A stretch of DNA of 64,000 nt from Pseudomonadota bacterium (lineage in GTDB: Bacteria > Desulfobacterota > Desulfovibrionia > Desulfovibrionales > Desulfovibrionaceae): assembly GCA_023426275.1 (NCBI GenBank), contig JAFABC010000086.1, positions 1 through 64,000 of the forward strand. Direction: 5' to 3'. Made by a program: the position numbers and the translations under genes. Positions within the stretch are counted from its first letter, which is position 1. Every line of letters begins with the position of its first letter. This document shows, one piece after another, positions 9,398 through 17,537 of the stretch. Below the pieces are notes generated by a model that did not search any database, was not told the DNA's origin, and saw only the letters and a program-made list of their open reading frames with translations.

Positions 9398-9833
9398 GGC
9401 ATTCCCTTGCTTTGCGCATGATCGTAATTTTGTCACCATTCTTTTGGCATGCTTTTCTCATGTAGCAATGCCATCTCGGCCAGACAGACTCCCCGATATA
9501 GTCTTGACAGCATACTTTTTGCCATCTAGATGTGTAGCATATCCACCTATAATATTTGCTAAATTTACCACCTGTTGATATTGTTAATACTACAACGAGG
9601 CCAAAAAACATCCTCACGATTCCCAAAAACAATCACACTATATCTGATACAAGCGGCCTTTGTCTTTGACTTAAGTCAAATTGTGAACTGAGACTGCTGC
9701 ATAATCCACGCGAGCCGCTGTTTGCCCCGTTTTTCAGGTTCGCAAGGCGATAGTCGTGACCGATTCTTCCCCCAGGTGCCGGATGATTTCACCCCCTGGC
9801 GGCATTTGCCAACCAAAGGGGTGGCACGTCCGC
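9398..9833. other. Gene-free stretch upstream of the flavodiiron gene
   Basis: No convincing gene. A short minus-strand frame (about 9632-9390) with many cysteines and aromatics has no recognisable motif and a weak start. The stretch contains the 16-bp palindrome at 9665-9680 and then the outer flank of the IS5 relic. Confidence 0.4.
9665..9680. promoter_or_regulatory. Palindromic CRP/FNR-type operator candidate
   Basis: TTTGACTTAAGTCAAA is a perfect 16-bp palindrome with TTGAC-N4-GTCAA spacing. Regulators of the CRP/FNR family, including the HcpR group that controls hcp-type genes in sulfate reducers, bind sites of this general shape. It lies 268 bases upstream of the flavodiiron start, farther than usual. 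The assignment is inference. Confidence 0.45.
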
Positions 9834-10240
9834 TCAGCAGGCGACCTTGAGGACCACATTTCTCAGATTGAAGGCCATGGCATCAAGCAGGAACTCCAGT
9901 TCGACCTTGGCCAGATCGTGGCGGAGCCCGGCACCTCGTCGTAGTCCAAGAAAAGACCTACGAACCGGACAGAGGACGGGTGATCGCACAAGGCCTCTTC
10001 CGCCGCCATGTCGCTGAGGGTGTACCAGCGTTGGAGCAGGAGAATCTTGAACATGAGCAGTGGCGGATAGGCCGGTTTGTCGAGGGCATTGGCAACCCGC
10101 TTGAGCTTTTGGCGAAGCACTTTTTCGATCGGTTTCCAGTCGATGAGGCGATCGATCTCGTTCAAGAAGTAGTCCTTGTGCTTGCGGCGTGCGGCGACAT
10201 AGTAGGCAATACCAGGCTTCTTGGAAGTGCGTTCGCTCAT
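9834..10240 (-). pseudogene. IS5-family transposase, internally deleted
   Basis: The minus strand begins at ATG 10240 with MSERTSKKPGIAYYVAARRK and continues through PPLLMFKILLLQRWYTLSD and EALCDHPSSVRFVGLFLDYD EVPGSATI, the N-terminal third of IS5-type transposases. It then passes in another frame straight into the extreme C-terminus, LAKVELEFLLDAMAFNLRNV, with stop at 9834. The catalytic DDE core has been deleted, so it is a non-autonomous remnant. Confidence 0.85.
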
Positions 10241-10290
10241 GGTCGCCTCCATCGCTTTAGATGGAGAAAGTATATGTCAATTACATAAAT

Positions 10291-11073
10291 TTACAATATT
10301 TTATTGGAATATGCCGTACATTGGTCTCGAACTTGGTTTGGACTACATAGTATTCGGGAAGGTGGACCGTCCGATTCCACCAAGCTGCCGTCACGCAGAT
10401 AGAACATCTGGTCAAAACGGCTGAAAATTTTTTCATCATGTGTGACGACCAGCACCGCTGCCCCCTGCTCGCCGGCTACCTTGCGCAAAAGATCCATCAC
10501 GACGCCCGCACGCTCCGAGTCGAGAGCTGCGGTAGGCTCGTCGGCAAGGATGATGCGAGGATGATTGGCCAAGGCTCGGGCGATGGCAACTCGCTGGGCC
10601 TCACCGCCCGACAGTCTTGAAGGCATGGTCCCGCTGCGATGGTCCACCTGAAGGTATTGTAACAACTCCAAAGCACGACGCCGCGCCACAGCAAGGCCAA
10701 GGCCGGCAATTTCCAATACCACCGAGACATTCTCGAGAGAATTCAAAAAAGGAAGGAGGTTATGAAACTGAAAGATAAAGCCAATGCGGTTAAGTCTCAG
10801 ACGACGTAGATCACTCTGCATCCATTTCCCATCATAAACCACCTGTCCACCCAGTTCCATGTACCCACTACTTGGTTCCAGAATGCACCCGACAATATTG
10901 AGCAAGGTGCTTTTTCCAGAACCGCTGGGCCCCAGCAGCCCAACCACCTGTCCGGCATCAACATGTAAGTCAATCTGCCGCAAGGCTTCCACCCGGGCCT
11001 CGCCCTGACCAAAGGACTTGGATAAGCCCCGGATATTCACCAACGGTTTCGTGCTGGAATATGCAGTGGCCAT
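10291..11073 (-). CDS. ABC transporter ATP-binding protein (DevA/MacB type)
   Basis: The 260-residue protein has Walker A GPSGSGKST, the signature LSGGEAQR, Walker B IILADEPTAALDS and the H-loop VVTHD. The layout is that of the LolD/MacB/DevA ATPase group, which powers tripartite exporters with FtsX-fold permeases. It is the last gene of the tetR-hlyD-permease-ATPase operon, 3 bases after the permease. The ATG at 11073 follows GGGAGGGTGAGAG. The substrate is unknown. Confidence 0.92.
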   Translation of the reverse strand: MATAYSSTKPLVNIRGLSKSFGQGEARVEALRQIDLHVDAGQVVGLLGPSGSGKSTLLNIVGCILEPSSGYMELGGQVVYDGKWMQSDLRRLRLNRIGFIFQFHNLLPFLNSLENVSVVLEIAGLGLAVARRRALELLQYLQVDHRSGTMPSRLSGGEAQRVAIARALANHPRIILADEPTAALDSERAGVVMDLLRKVAGEQGAAVLVVTHDEKIFSRFDQMFYLRDGSLVESDGPPSRILCSPNQVRDQCTAYSNKIL

Positions 11074-11076
11074 CTC

Positions 11077-12210
11077 TCACCCTCCCAAGGCTACTGCGGG
11101 CTCGACCTTCAAGGCAAGGCGTACGCCCATGCCACTTGCCAATATACATATAAAGAGCACCACTACAGCCAAGGCTAATCCATCACTGGGCAGTAGGATC
11201 ACTCTTCGCGGGAAGTGGTCCTTGGCCAAGTTGATGAGCAATGCACCCAAAACAAAACCGATGACCGCCATGGTGAGAGCTTCCTGAATGATAAGCCCAA
11301 CAATTGTACGGTCAGGGGCACCTATGAGCTTGAGCGTAGCGATCTCTCGCACTTTATCCATAGTCATGTTGTATAGAATAAGGGCGATGATCACCGCCGA
11401 GACAGCAAGCAAAATCACTGTGAAGAGCCCGATCTGGCGACGTGATTTGTCCACCACTGACTTCGTAAGAATATTCTCCTGCTCGGTCTGGCTCATGGCG
11501 GTGAGGTGCTTCCATCGCTTAATCGCCCGAACCACTTGGTCCGGTGGGGTTGCCGGTTCGACCTTGGCAATCACGGCATTGACGACATCAGTACTGATTG
11601 ATGCTGCCCCGCGTTCGGCTTCACGGCGGGCCACCGGTGGCTCCAGTTCGAATTGCAAGGTTTGGGCGTCCAACAACCGTAAATACACGACTGGATCGCC
11701 GCCGGAAGAGACTTGGTCTTGTGTCAAGCCAACCACGGTAAAAACATTGCGGCCCAGACGTACCTGCTCTCCCAACTCCAAACCCGTTCTTACATCTGCC
11801 AGTATCTCGTAATGACTGCGGGTCATGAAGCGACCAGCACATAGTTTTTTGGGTCCCCCCAGCCGGCCAAGCTCATATCCCACCACATAAAGCCGTAATT
11901 TGCGGCCTGCATGATGGGCTTCCACCGATTGATATGTTATGGAGCCGACCTCGGACACATGGGACAGGCTGGCGATCATTTCCCGGGTGTCCCCCGGAAT
12001 CCGGGAGGATTCTGCGAAAGGCCCTCGTTTCCCGGCCTCCACTACCCACACATCGGCTCTTGGCTCTCTGGACAGAGACAAAGCCTCTTCCACCAATCCA
12101 CGGTAAATGCCGATCATGGACAGCACCAGACCTAACAACAAACTTAGGCCGAGGCACGTAAGGACAAACCGCCCCAAGCTGTGGCGTATATCGCGCATAG
12201 CCAAGTTCAT
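11077..12210 (-). CDS. ABC transporter permease, FtsX/MacB fold (DevC-like)
   Basis: 377 residues. One N-terminal helix (FVLTCLGLSLLLGLVLSMIGIYRG) is followed by a large periplasmic domain of about 220 residues (EAGKRGPFAESSRIPGDTREM...) and a C-terminal block of three helices (IGLFTVILLAVSAVIIALIL; TMAVIGFVLGALLI; LALAVVVLFICIL). This is the MacB/FtsX fold of DevC-type exporter permeases. Its start overlaps the HlyD stop by 4 bases (ATGA), so translation is coupled. Confidence 0.9.
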   Translation of the reverse strand: MNLAMRDIRHSLGRFVLTCLGLSLLLGLVLSMIGIYRGLVEEALSLSREPRADVWVVEAGKRGPFAESSRIPGDTREMIASLSHVSEVGSITYQSVEAHHAGRKLRLYVVGYELGRLGGPKKLCAGRFMTRSHYEILADVRTGLELGEQVRLGRNVFTVVGLTQDQVSSGGDPVVYLRLLDAQTLQFELEPPVARREAERGAASISTDVVNAVIAKVEPATPPDQVVRAIKRWKHLTAMSQTEQENILTKSVVDKSRRQIGLFTVILLAVSAVIIALILYNMTMDKVREIATLKLIGAPDRTIVGLIIQEALTMAVIGFVLGALLINLAKDHFPRRVILLPSDGLALAVVVLFICILASGMGVRLALKVEPAVALGG

Positions 12211-13364
12211 TGCCTGCCTCCGATTTGCTCCGTCGCCCGTCGCCCCTGGCGTAGGCCGGTTGGTAACTCGGCCAGGACCTGAGCTCCTTCGGGCAACTCC
12301 CCAATAACCGGTAAGCGTCCGTCAAGGGTGCTTTGCCCCAAGACCACACGGCGAAGGTTAAGATGGCCATGCTCCAGAGTCCATATTTTACCGCCCTTGC
12401 CATCGTAGCCTTGCACTAAAGTCTCCGGGATCAACACAGCATTTTTCAACCGTCCGGTATTGATGACGACTTCCGCCTGTTCACCTAGATGATACTCCCG
12501 GGGGCAATGCTCCCAGGCTACATATACGCGACGTTCTTCGCCCACCCGGTCACTCTCCAGATCAATACGCACCACCTTGCCTACAAATCTTTGCCCTGGC
12601 AGGGAGCGCAGCCGCAGCTCTGCTGGTTGTCCTGCTTCTATGCGACCAGATTTGGCCTCATCCACAAAGGCCCGCACCCAAACAGTACCAGCGTCCACCA
12701 GGGTGAAAACCGCATCACCAGCTGGTAGCACTGTTCCCACTTCCTTAAGGCGGCTGATGATTTGGGCGTCGTATGGGGCAACTAATACATGTTGTGCTAA
12801 AAGCACTTTTTGCAGGTTTACCTGGGCTGTGGCATCGTGCAAGTCTGCCTTCGCCGCCGTCAGCCCGGCTTCTGCTTGTGCGACTTCGGCCTTCGCAGTT
12901 TGGGCAGCGGCGTTTGCCTCTTCGGCTTCCTCTCCAGCCAGCACCCCTCTTTGCAGTAACATTTGGCGGCGACGGTTATTTTGCAGCTTGAGCGTAAATG
13001 TGGTATGGGCTTTCTCGAGATTTGCCTTAGCCAATTGTAGATTTGCCTTGGCCTTTGCCTCTTCAGCCATTGCCTTGGTTAGTTGATTTTGTTGCTCTCT
13101 GCTATCAAGAGTCGCCAGCGTTTGGCCTCTCTTGACAATATCTCCATGATCGACACTCAATTCCTGTAATGTACCGGCCACGTTAAACCCCACCTTCGAG
13201 AGCACTTTTGCTTCAACCGTTCCCAGGCCAAAAACTTGCAGGGGGACTTGTTGGGCGGGCTCAACAATTGAGACAGAAAGTTGTTTGAAATAATGAATGT
13301 AAAGAACATTGAGAAATACCACGAAAGGAATTAGAAAAAATATTTTCTTACTTGGTCTGAGCAT
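12207..13364 (-). CDS. HlyD/DevB-family periplasmic adaptor
   Basis: About 385 residues. An N-terminal membrane anchor (IFFLIPFVVFLNVLYIHYF) is followed by a biotinyl-lipoyl-like segment (FNVAGTLQELSVDHGDIVKRGQTLATLD), a long Ala/Lys/Glu-rich coiled-coil hairpin (residues about 90-200) and the second lipoyl half (VAPYDAQIISRLKEVGTVLPAGD). This is the membrane fusion protein that links an inner-membrane ABC exporter to an outer-membrane channel; no channel gene is visible here. The ATG at 13364 has GAGGGTGACT before it. It follows tetR by 15 bases. Confidence 0.92.
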   Translation of the reverse strand: MLRPSKKIFFLIPFVVFLNVLYIHYFKQLSVSIVEPAQQVPLQVFGLGTVEAKVLSKVGFNVAGTLQELSVDHGDIVKRGQTLATLDSREQQNQLTKAMAEEAKAKANLQLAKANLEKAHTTFTLKLQNNRRRQMLLQRGVLAGEEAEEANAAAQTAKAEVAQAEAGLTAAKADLHDATAQVNLQKVLLAQHVLVAPYDAQIISRLKEVGTVLPAGDAVFTLVDAGTVWVRAFVDEAKSGRIEAGQPAELRLRSLPGQRFVGKVVRIDLESDRVGEERRVYVAWEHCPREYHLGEQAEVVINTGRLKNAVLIPETLVQGYDGKGGKIWTLEHGHLNLRRVVLGQSTLDGRLPVIGELPEGAQVLAELPTGLRQGRRATEQIGGRQ

Positions 13365-13379
13365 AGTCACCCTCGCTTT

Positions 13380-13979
13380 TCACTGTGTCTTCTGTAGACA
13401 ACAAAGCAGTATATCCAAAAGCTTCTCGCCTTTTACGACGAGATCAAAAGAGCGTTTGTTCAGAGACCAATGTGTAGCCAAGCCCGGTGGTATTATCAGC
13501 AACAAACTGGCAATTTCTTGCGGATTCGTGCCTCTTGGCAAGTCTTTCATCTCCTGTGCTTGTTTAATTATATCTGTAAGCGTGGCGTGAAGAGACGCAG
13601 CCATGACTTGAAAAGCTTGACGTAACCCTTCATTTTGGGAATGTAGTTCCCTTGAAAAAATCAATGAATGAACAGCTGGTGTATCCTGAATGAACTGGAG
13701 CTGTGCTTCTATAAGTCGCTTAATATGCAGCAGGGGATGCGCATCAAATTCATGCATCGCCGCCCAGCGCCGTTGTGCCTCCGTGACCACCCAATCTGCC
13801 ACGGCAAGCCAAAGATCATTTTTTGTCGGAAAATGCCTAAACAGTCCGGCCTGAGTGATACCCACCCGATTGGCCACTGCCTGGGTCGACACGCACTCTG
13901 GACCTAGCTCGGCCACCAGAGCGAGTGTCGCGGCGACTATATCCATCTTGCGATCAGCCCCACTTTTCCGAGTCCCCAT
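13380..13979 (-). CDS. TetR-family transcriptional regulator
   Basis: 199 residues. An N-terminal helix-turn-helix (DIVAATLALVAELGPECVSTQAVANRVGITQAGLFRHFPTKNDLW) is the TetR/AcrR DNA-binding domain; the rest is an all-helical ligand domain. ATG 13979 is preceded by AAGGAGCG. It heads the exporter operon, so it is probably its repressor, and a near-palindrome lies 16-35 bases upstream of its start. The inducer is unknown. Confidence 0.92.
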   Translation of the reverse strand: MGTRKSGADRKMDIVAATLALVAELGPECVSTQAVANRVGITQAGLFRHFPTKNDLWLAVADWVVTEAQRRWAAMHEFDAHPLLHIKRLIEAQLQFIQDTPAVHSLIFSRELHSQNEGLRQAFQVMAASLHATLTDIIKQAQEMKDLPRGTNPQEIASLLLIIPPGLATHWSLNKRSFDLVVKGEKLLDILLCCLQKTQ

Positions 13980-13994
13980 TGAACGCTCCTTAGC

Positions 13995-14014
13995 TAGCGA
14001 GTAATTACTTACTA
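13995..14014. promoter_or_regulatory. Probable TetR operator
   Basis: TAGCGAGTAATTACTTACTA is a 20-bp near-palindrome (8 of 10 half-site positions match) just upstream of the tetR start codon. TetR-family repressors typically bind such sites over their own promoters. This predicts autoregulation of the tetR-exporter operon. Confidence 0.5.
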
Positions 14015-14210
14015 AGGTCACAAAAAAAAAGTGTCAAGTCCTTTTGGTCCTTCAGTTCAGAATCACCTTCTCCATTGTCTAAAAATAATAAAATAAATCT
14101 AGCCTGTTATTCCTATAAGCCCGAGGAATGATTATTTCTGTAATGGACTAGGCCAGTTTCCGGCAAGCACACCGGCCACGCCCATTTTCCGCAGACGAGG
14201 TGCCAAATGC

Positions 14211-14386
14211 GTCCCACGCGTCCCACGACTCCAAGAGGTGGCTCTATGCAACCATGAGGCACATTTTCCCCAGCGGACGCATATAATCCGTCCCATGTGT
14301 CCCAAGGGGAGCCGACCAGCTCACCAGCCTCCCTGCCCCGCTCGGTTTTCGGCAGAGGATGCGAAAAATGCGTCCCATGTGTCCCT
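14211..14386 (+). repeat. Three spaced GTCCCAYGYGTCCC repeats
   Basis: GTCCCACGCGTCCCA (14211), GTCCCATGTGTCCCA (14290) and GTCCCATGTGTCCCT (14372) recur at intervals of 79 and 82 bases. Each is preceded by a related TTTTC-CAG-rich segment, so the unit is a diverged repeat of about 80 bp. The surrounding 14015-14568 stretch has no convincing gene. It could be the relic of a replication or primase gene tail from an integrated element, or iterons. Confidence 0.6.
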
Positions 14387-14568
14387 GGTCCACTGGACCA
14401 ACAATTCCTACCTGATAACACTGAAATATGATTCTCCAGCCCGGATAACCGCTGGATTTGGATAACTTTTGGAGAACCGGGAATGTCCTGGAGAAGATCG
14501 ATTTTGTCCAACAGGCCTTATCCATCTCTTCAAATTCTCCAATGATATCAGAGGTTGCAAACGACTAG

Positions 14569-14620
14569 TGCTCCTTTGGGAGCAGGATGCCGGGTGTTCA
14601 AATCACCTCGCCCCGACCAA
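14569..14620 (+). repeat. att-like direct repeat, copy 1 (tRNA 3'-end-like)
   Basis: A 52-bp block beginning TGCTCCTTTGGGAGCAGG is identical at 21063-21114. Its 3' part reads as a T arm (GGGTG-TTCAAAT-CACCT), a 7-base acceptor strand CGCCCCG, then A and CCA, exactly the layout of the 3' end of a tRNA. No D arm or 5' acceptor strand lies upstream, so it is not a full tRNA. It is probably the left attachment site of the island 14.57-21.11 kb. Confidence 0.75.
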
Positions 14621-14627
14621 GAATATC

Positions 14628-14662
14628 AACGGCTTACATGGTACCCATGTGGGCCGTTTTGT
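14628..14662 (+). terminator. Terminator hairpin beside att copy 1
   Basis: AACGGCTTACATG pairs over 13 bp with CATGTGGGCCGTT (14646-14658) around a GTACC loop, followed by TTTTGTTATTT. It belongs to the same hairpin family as those at 21122, 28608 and 40521. Confidence 0.65.
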
Positions 14663-14760
14663 TATTTGTCCCACATCTTTGTCCCCCCCGATGTTGACGA
14701 CCTTGCCATCCGTGCTTTTTTCGGTTTTGAGCTTCGCCAAAAGGGCTACGGCCCGCTCGT

Positions 14761-15870
14761 TCATTTCTGCCCCAGAACCTTTTCCAGGGCCTTGGCAAAG
14801 GCTGCCATGGCCGGTTCCCCGGCCAAGGACACGCGAATCCAGTTGGGATAGCGAAAGCCGGTCATGGTGCGCACCATCACGCCCTCGCGCATGAGCTTGC
14901 GGTAGAGCAGGGTGTCGGAAAGCGGCGTGCGGACCATGATGAAGTTGCCTGCCCCGCTCACGTATTCCAGCCCCATGGCGTCAAAATGGTCGCGTAAAGC
15001 GCGCCTGGCTTCATCCACCATGCGCCGGGTGGCGGCGATATGACCGGCGTCGTCTGCCAAGGCAGCCGTGGCTGCGATCTGGCCCAGGATATTTACCGAA
15101 TAGGCGATGTGGGTGCGCCGGACGATATCCACCGCATCCAGGGAGCCGCACAAGTAGCCGATTCGAAAACCGGCCAGGCCGTACATCTTGGAGAAGGTGC
15201 GAAAGACCAGGACGTTGTCATGGCGCTCCATGATATCCAGACCGTCGGGGAAGTCCGGATCGTCCAGGAACTCGCGGTACGCCTCGTCGAGCACCACCAA
15301 GGCCCGGCCGTCGAGGGCGGTCAAAAAACGTTCCAGGGTGGCCCGGTTCCACCAGGACCCGGTGGGATTGTTGGGATTGCACACGAAGACGATCCTGGTG
15401 CGCGCCGTGACGGCCGCCAGCATGGCCTCGGGGGACAAGGCCTGATGCTTGAGCGGTACCAGATGGGCTTCGATCCCGGAAAATTTCGCCACCCATTCGT
15501 AGACGGCAAAGGTCTTGTCGGCGGTCACAATGGCGTCGCCAGGTCCGCAGAAGGCCCGGATGACGGAGCTTATGACCTCGCAGGAGCCGTTGCCGACCAG
15601 GAACCGGTCCGGGGATTTGCCAAAACGGACGGCCAGGGCCTGACGCAAGTCGTAGGCGTCGCCGCTGGGATAGATGGCGCCCCGTTCGGGCCGGAAGGTG
15701 GCAATGGCTTCCTGGGCCAGGCGAGGTGGTCCCAGGGCGTTTTCGTTGTTGTTGAGCCGAAAAAGGTGCGCCACGCCGAACTGGCGCATGAGTACCGGAT
15801 CGGGCCGGCTGGGGACGTAGCGCTCGAAGGACCGGACGTAGTCCGGGACGCAGTCAAGCAAGCTGCTCAT
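14761..15870 (-). CDS. HisC-like PLP-dependent aminotransferase
   Basis: 369 residues, fold-type I aminotransferase of the histidinol-phosphate aminotransferase subgroup. Visible are NNNENALGPP near residue 38, VGNGSCEVI, the FVCNPNNPTGSW motif, DEAYREF and the PLP-lysine in TFSKMYGLAGFRIGY (about K228). The ATG at 15870 overlaps the 3' end of the upstream GNAT-type gene by 17 bases. No other histidine genes are present, so a role in the island's own pathway, transaminating an amino-acid-like or phosphate-ester substrate, is more likely than histidine synthesis. That last point is inference. Confidence 0.88.
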   Translation of the reverse strand: MSSLLDCVPDYVRSFERYVPSRPDPVLMRQFGVAHLFRLNNNENALGPPRLAQEAIATFRPERGAIYPSGDAYDLRQALAVRFGKSPDRFLVGNGSCEVISSVIRAFCGPGDAIVTADKTFAVYEWVAKFSGIEAHLVPLKHQALSPEAMLAAVTARTRIVFVCNPNNPTGSWWNRATLERFLTALDGRALVVLDEAYREFLDDPDFPDGLDIMERHDNVLVFRTFSKMYGLAGFRIGYLCGSLDAVDIVRRTHIAYSVNILGQIAATAALADDAGHIAATRRMVDEARRALRDHFDAMGLEYVSGAGNFIMVRTPLSDTLLYRKLMREGVMVRTMTGFRYPNWIRVSLAGEPAMAAFAKALEKVLGQK

Positions 15871-17170
15871 GCTGCCAGACGACCTTGTCCGCCTGCCCCC
15901 CCTGGGGGAGGACGGCCATCGGCGCGAAACCGGCCTGGAGCAGGTCTCCGGCCAGCGCCGCCTCCCACGGGACGGAGAGATCCATGGAGTACAGGATGGT
16001 GCCGATGCCTTTATGCCGCAAGGTCGCCACATGACCCGCCAGATTGTCCGCCAGGTCTTCGCCGTCGAGAAACGGTTCCAATTCGGCGATACTCCGTATC
16101 CGATCATAGGAGGCGCCAAGCAGCGACTCCCGCCTGGGGCGGCCGGCCGGCGCGTCCACAAGCAGAATGTCCCGGGGCAGGGCCAGCCGGTCATAGGTCC
16201 GGCGCAGGAAACTCTCCAGTTGCGGCGCGCACCAGACCGCCAGACCATTATCCTCGCGCAGATGGCGGAACACCACCGGGTGGTGTTCCAACCGACCGTC
16301 CGTCATGGATTGGAGAGACCCCAGGGGCTCGAAGGAGGCCTGGGGGAGATCGACGGTGGCCCGGAAACTGAGCACGATGCTGTGCGGTCCCCGGGCCACG
16401 GCCGACAGGAAGCCGTCGACCAGGAGCCGGGCCACGCTGGCCGCCGTTTCCGGGGAAGCAAACACAAAGGGACCGGAAAAATACAGGCCCTGCCCGCTGC
16501 ACGGGCTCCAAGTCAGCAGGCCGGCCGTTTGTCCGTTGGCGTCGCAGGCCAGGACGCAGGCAACCTGGCCGTCGGCCACCATATCGGGAAACTTGGCTGG
16601 CGTCCGGAAGCTGCCCGGGCACTGCCAGGGGGGATAGGCGGAGATGGCCAGAGTGGCGGCCTGGGTGAGCTGCGCCGGGCTGGGATTCGGGTGGATCGCG
16701 AAGGGCGGGCGCAAACCCTCGGGAAGGCGGACCGGCGCGACGGGCGGATACGCTCTGTCCACCGTGGCTTCGAGGAGGAACCGGTCTGCGCCCTGATGCT
16801 TGAGATGGAAACGATCCGCGGCCTTGCCGGCCAGGAGCAGGCCGATATCCCCGGCAAACGCGTCGCCGGTCGTGCAAAACGAGGCGCGGGAGGTAATGTT
16901 CAGCGCGCCAAGGGAAAGGTTGCCCGCCTGGAAGGCAAACGAGGCGCGCAACTGGTGCCGGTTGCAGGTAAGATCAATGGTGAGCGGCCGGCTGCCCTCG
17001 GCGAGGCCCGCGAGGCACAGGCAGAATTCCTCGACGGTCAACTGGAAGCGGTAGCGTTCCCTCTGGCCGAAGCCCGCGCGTTCCGCCAGGACGTTGGCCA
17101 GCCCGGCCACGGGACAGGCAAAGGTGGTTTCCGCCGGAATCTCCAGCGACACGCGGACGTCCTCGGTCAT
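15854..17170 (-). CDS. Degenerate HATPase-GNAT two-domain protein
   Basis: 438 residues. It aligns along its length with the protein at 22155-23618: an RsbW/anti-sigma-like N-terminal part (VSLEIPAETTFACPVAGLANVLAERAG...), a GNAT-like middle and a C-terminal domain ending DLLQAGFAPMAVLPQGG. In the kinase part the N-box, which reads EEAFLNIRDHA in the homologue, is here EEFCLCLAGLA, so the conserved Asn and His are gone and ATP binding is probably lost. The ATG at 17170 follows GGGAG. It forms an operon with the aminotransferase. The biochemical role is unknown. Confidence 0.65.
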   Translation of the reverse strand: MTEDVRVSLEIPAETTFACPVAGLANVLAERAGFGQRERYRFQLTVEEFCLCLAGLAEGSRPLTIDLTCNRHQLRASFAFQAGNLSLGALNITSRASFCTTGDAFAGDIGLLLAGKAADRFHLKHQGADRFLLEATVDRAYPPVAPVRLPEGLRPPFAIHPNPSPAQLTQAATLAISAYPPWQCPGSFRTPAKFPDMVADGQVACVLACDANGQTAGLLTWSPCSGQGLYFSGPFVFASPETAASVARLLVDGFLSAVARGPHSIVLSFRATVDLPQASFEPLGSLQSMTDGRLEHHPVVFRHLREDNGLAVWCAPQLESFLRRTYDRLALPRDILLVDAPAGRPRRESLLGASYDRIRSIAELEPFLDGEDLADNLAGHVATLRHKGIGTILYSMDLSVPWEAALAGDLLQAGFAPMAVLPQGGQADKVVWQHEQLA

Positions 17171-17537
17171 ACGAAACTCCCGGCAACAGGCTTGGTGGAC
17201 CTTCGATCGCTTGCCGATCCCGAATACTAGCGGATTCCCCTCCACGCGGCAAACCGGCAAGACCGGCCGGCCGGGAAATCGGTGCTTTCCTCTGCGGCGA
17301 CAACAGGAAATATTCCGACCACGCGGCATGTTATGGCCATGGACGCGCGCGGGCTCTCAGCCGGCGGGATTTACGCTCGACGTCGTATCGCCCATGGCAT
17401 ACGAAAAAACGCCCGCCGTGCTTCGTGAGGGATGACAGCCACACGCGCCACGGAATCGAAAAAGCCGCGCACAGGAAGCGACGCCAACAGGATGCAAGCC
17501 GTTTACGCGGTCTTGCCGAAGCCGAAACGAGGTTGCC
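17171..17537. other. Divergent intergenic region of the island
   Basis: 367 bases separate the leftward HATPase-GNAT/aminotransferase operon from the rightward PP-loop/ThiF/GNAT operon, so it must hold both promoters. I see no clear -35/-10, sigma54 site or strong palindrome beyond a GGCCGGCCGG cluster near 17262. No gene is evident. Confidence 0.4.

Noticed and set aside
9390..9632. Rubredoxin gene upstream of the flavodiiron gene
   Set aside because: The cysteine-rich frame lacks the CxxCG pairs of rubredoxin.
14540..14620. Complete tRNA gene
   Set aside because: T arm, acceptor strand and CCA are present but no D arm, anticodon arm or matching 5' acceptor strand can be found at either copy.
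14761..15870. Histidine biosynthesis operon
   Set aside because: Only a HisC-like aminotransferase is present; no other his genes and an unusual operon partner.
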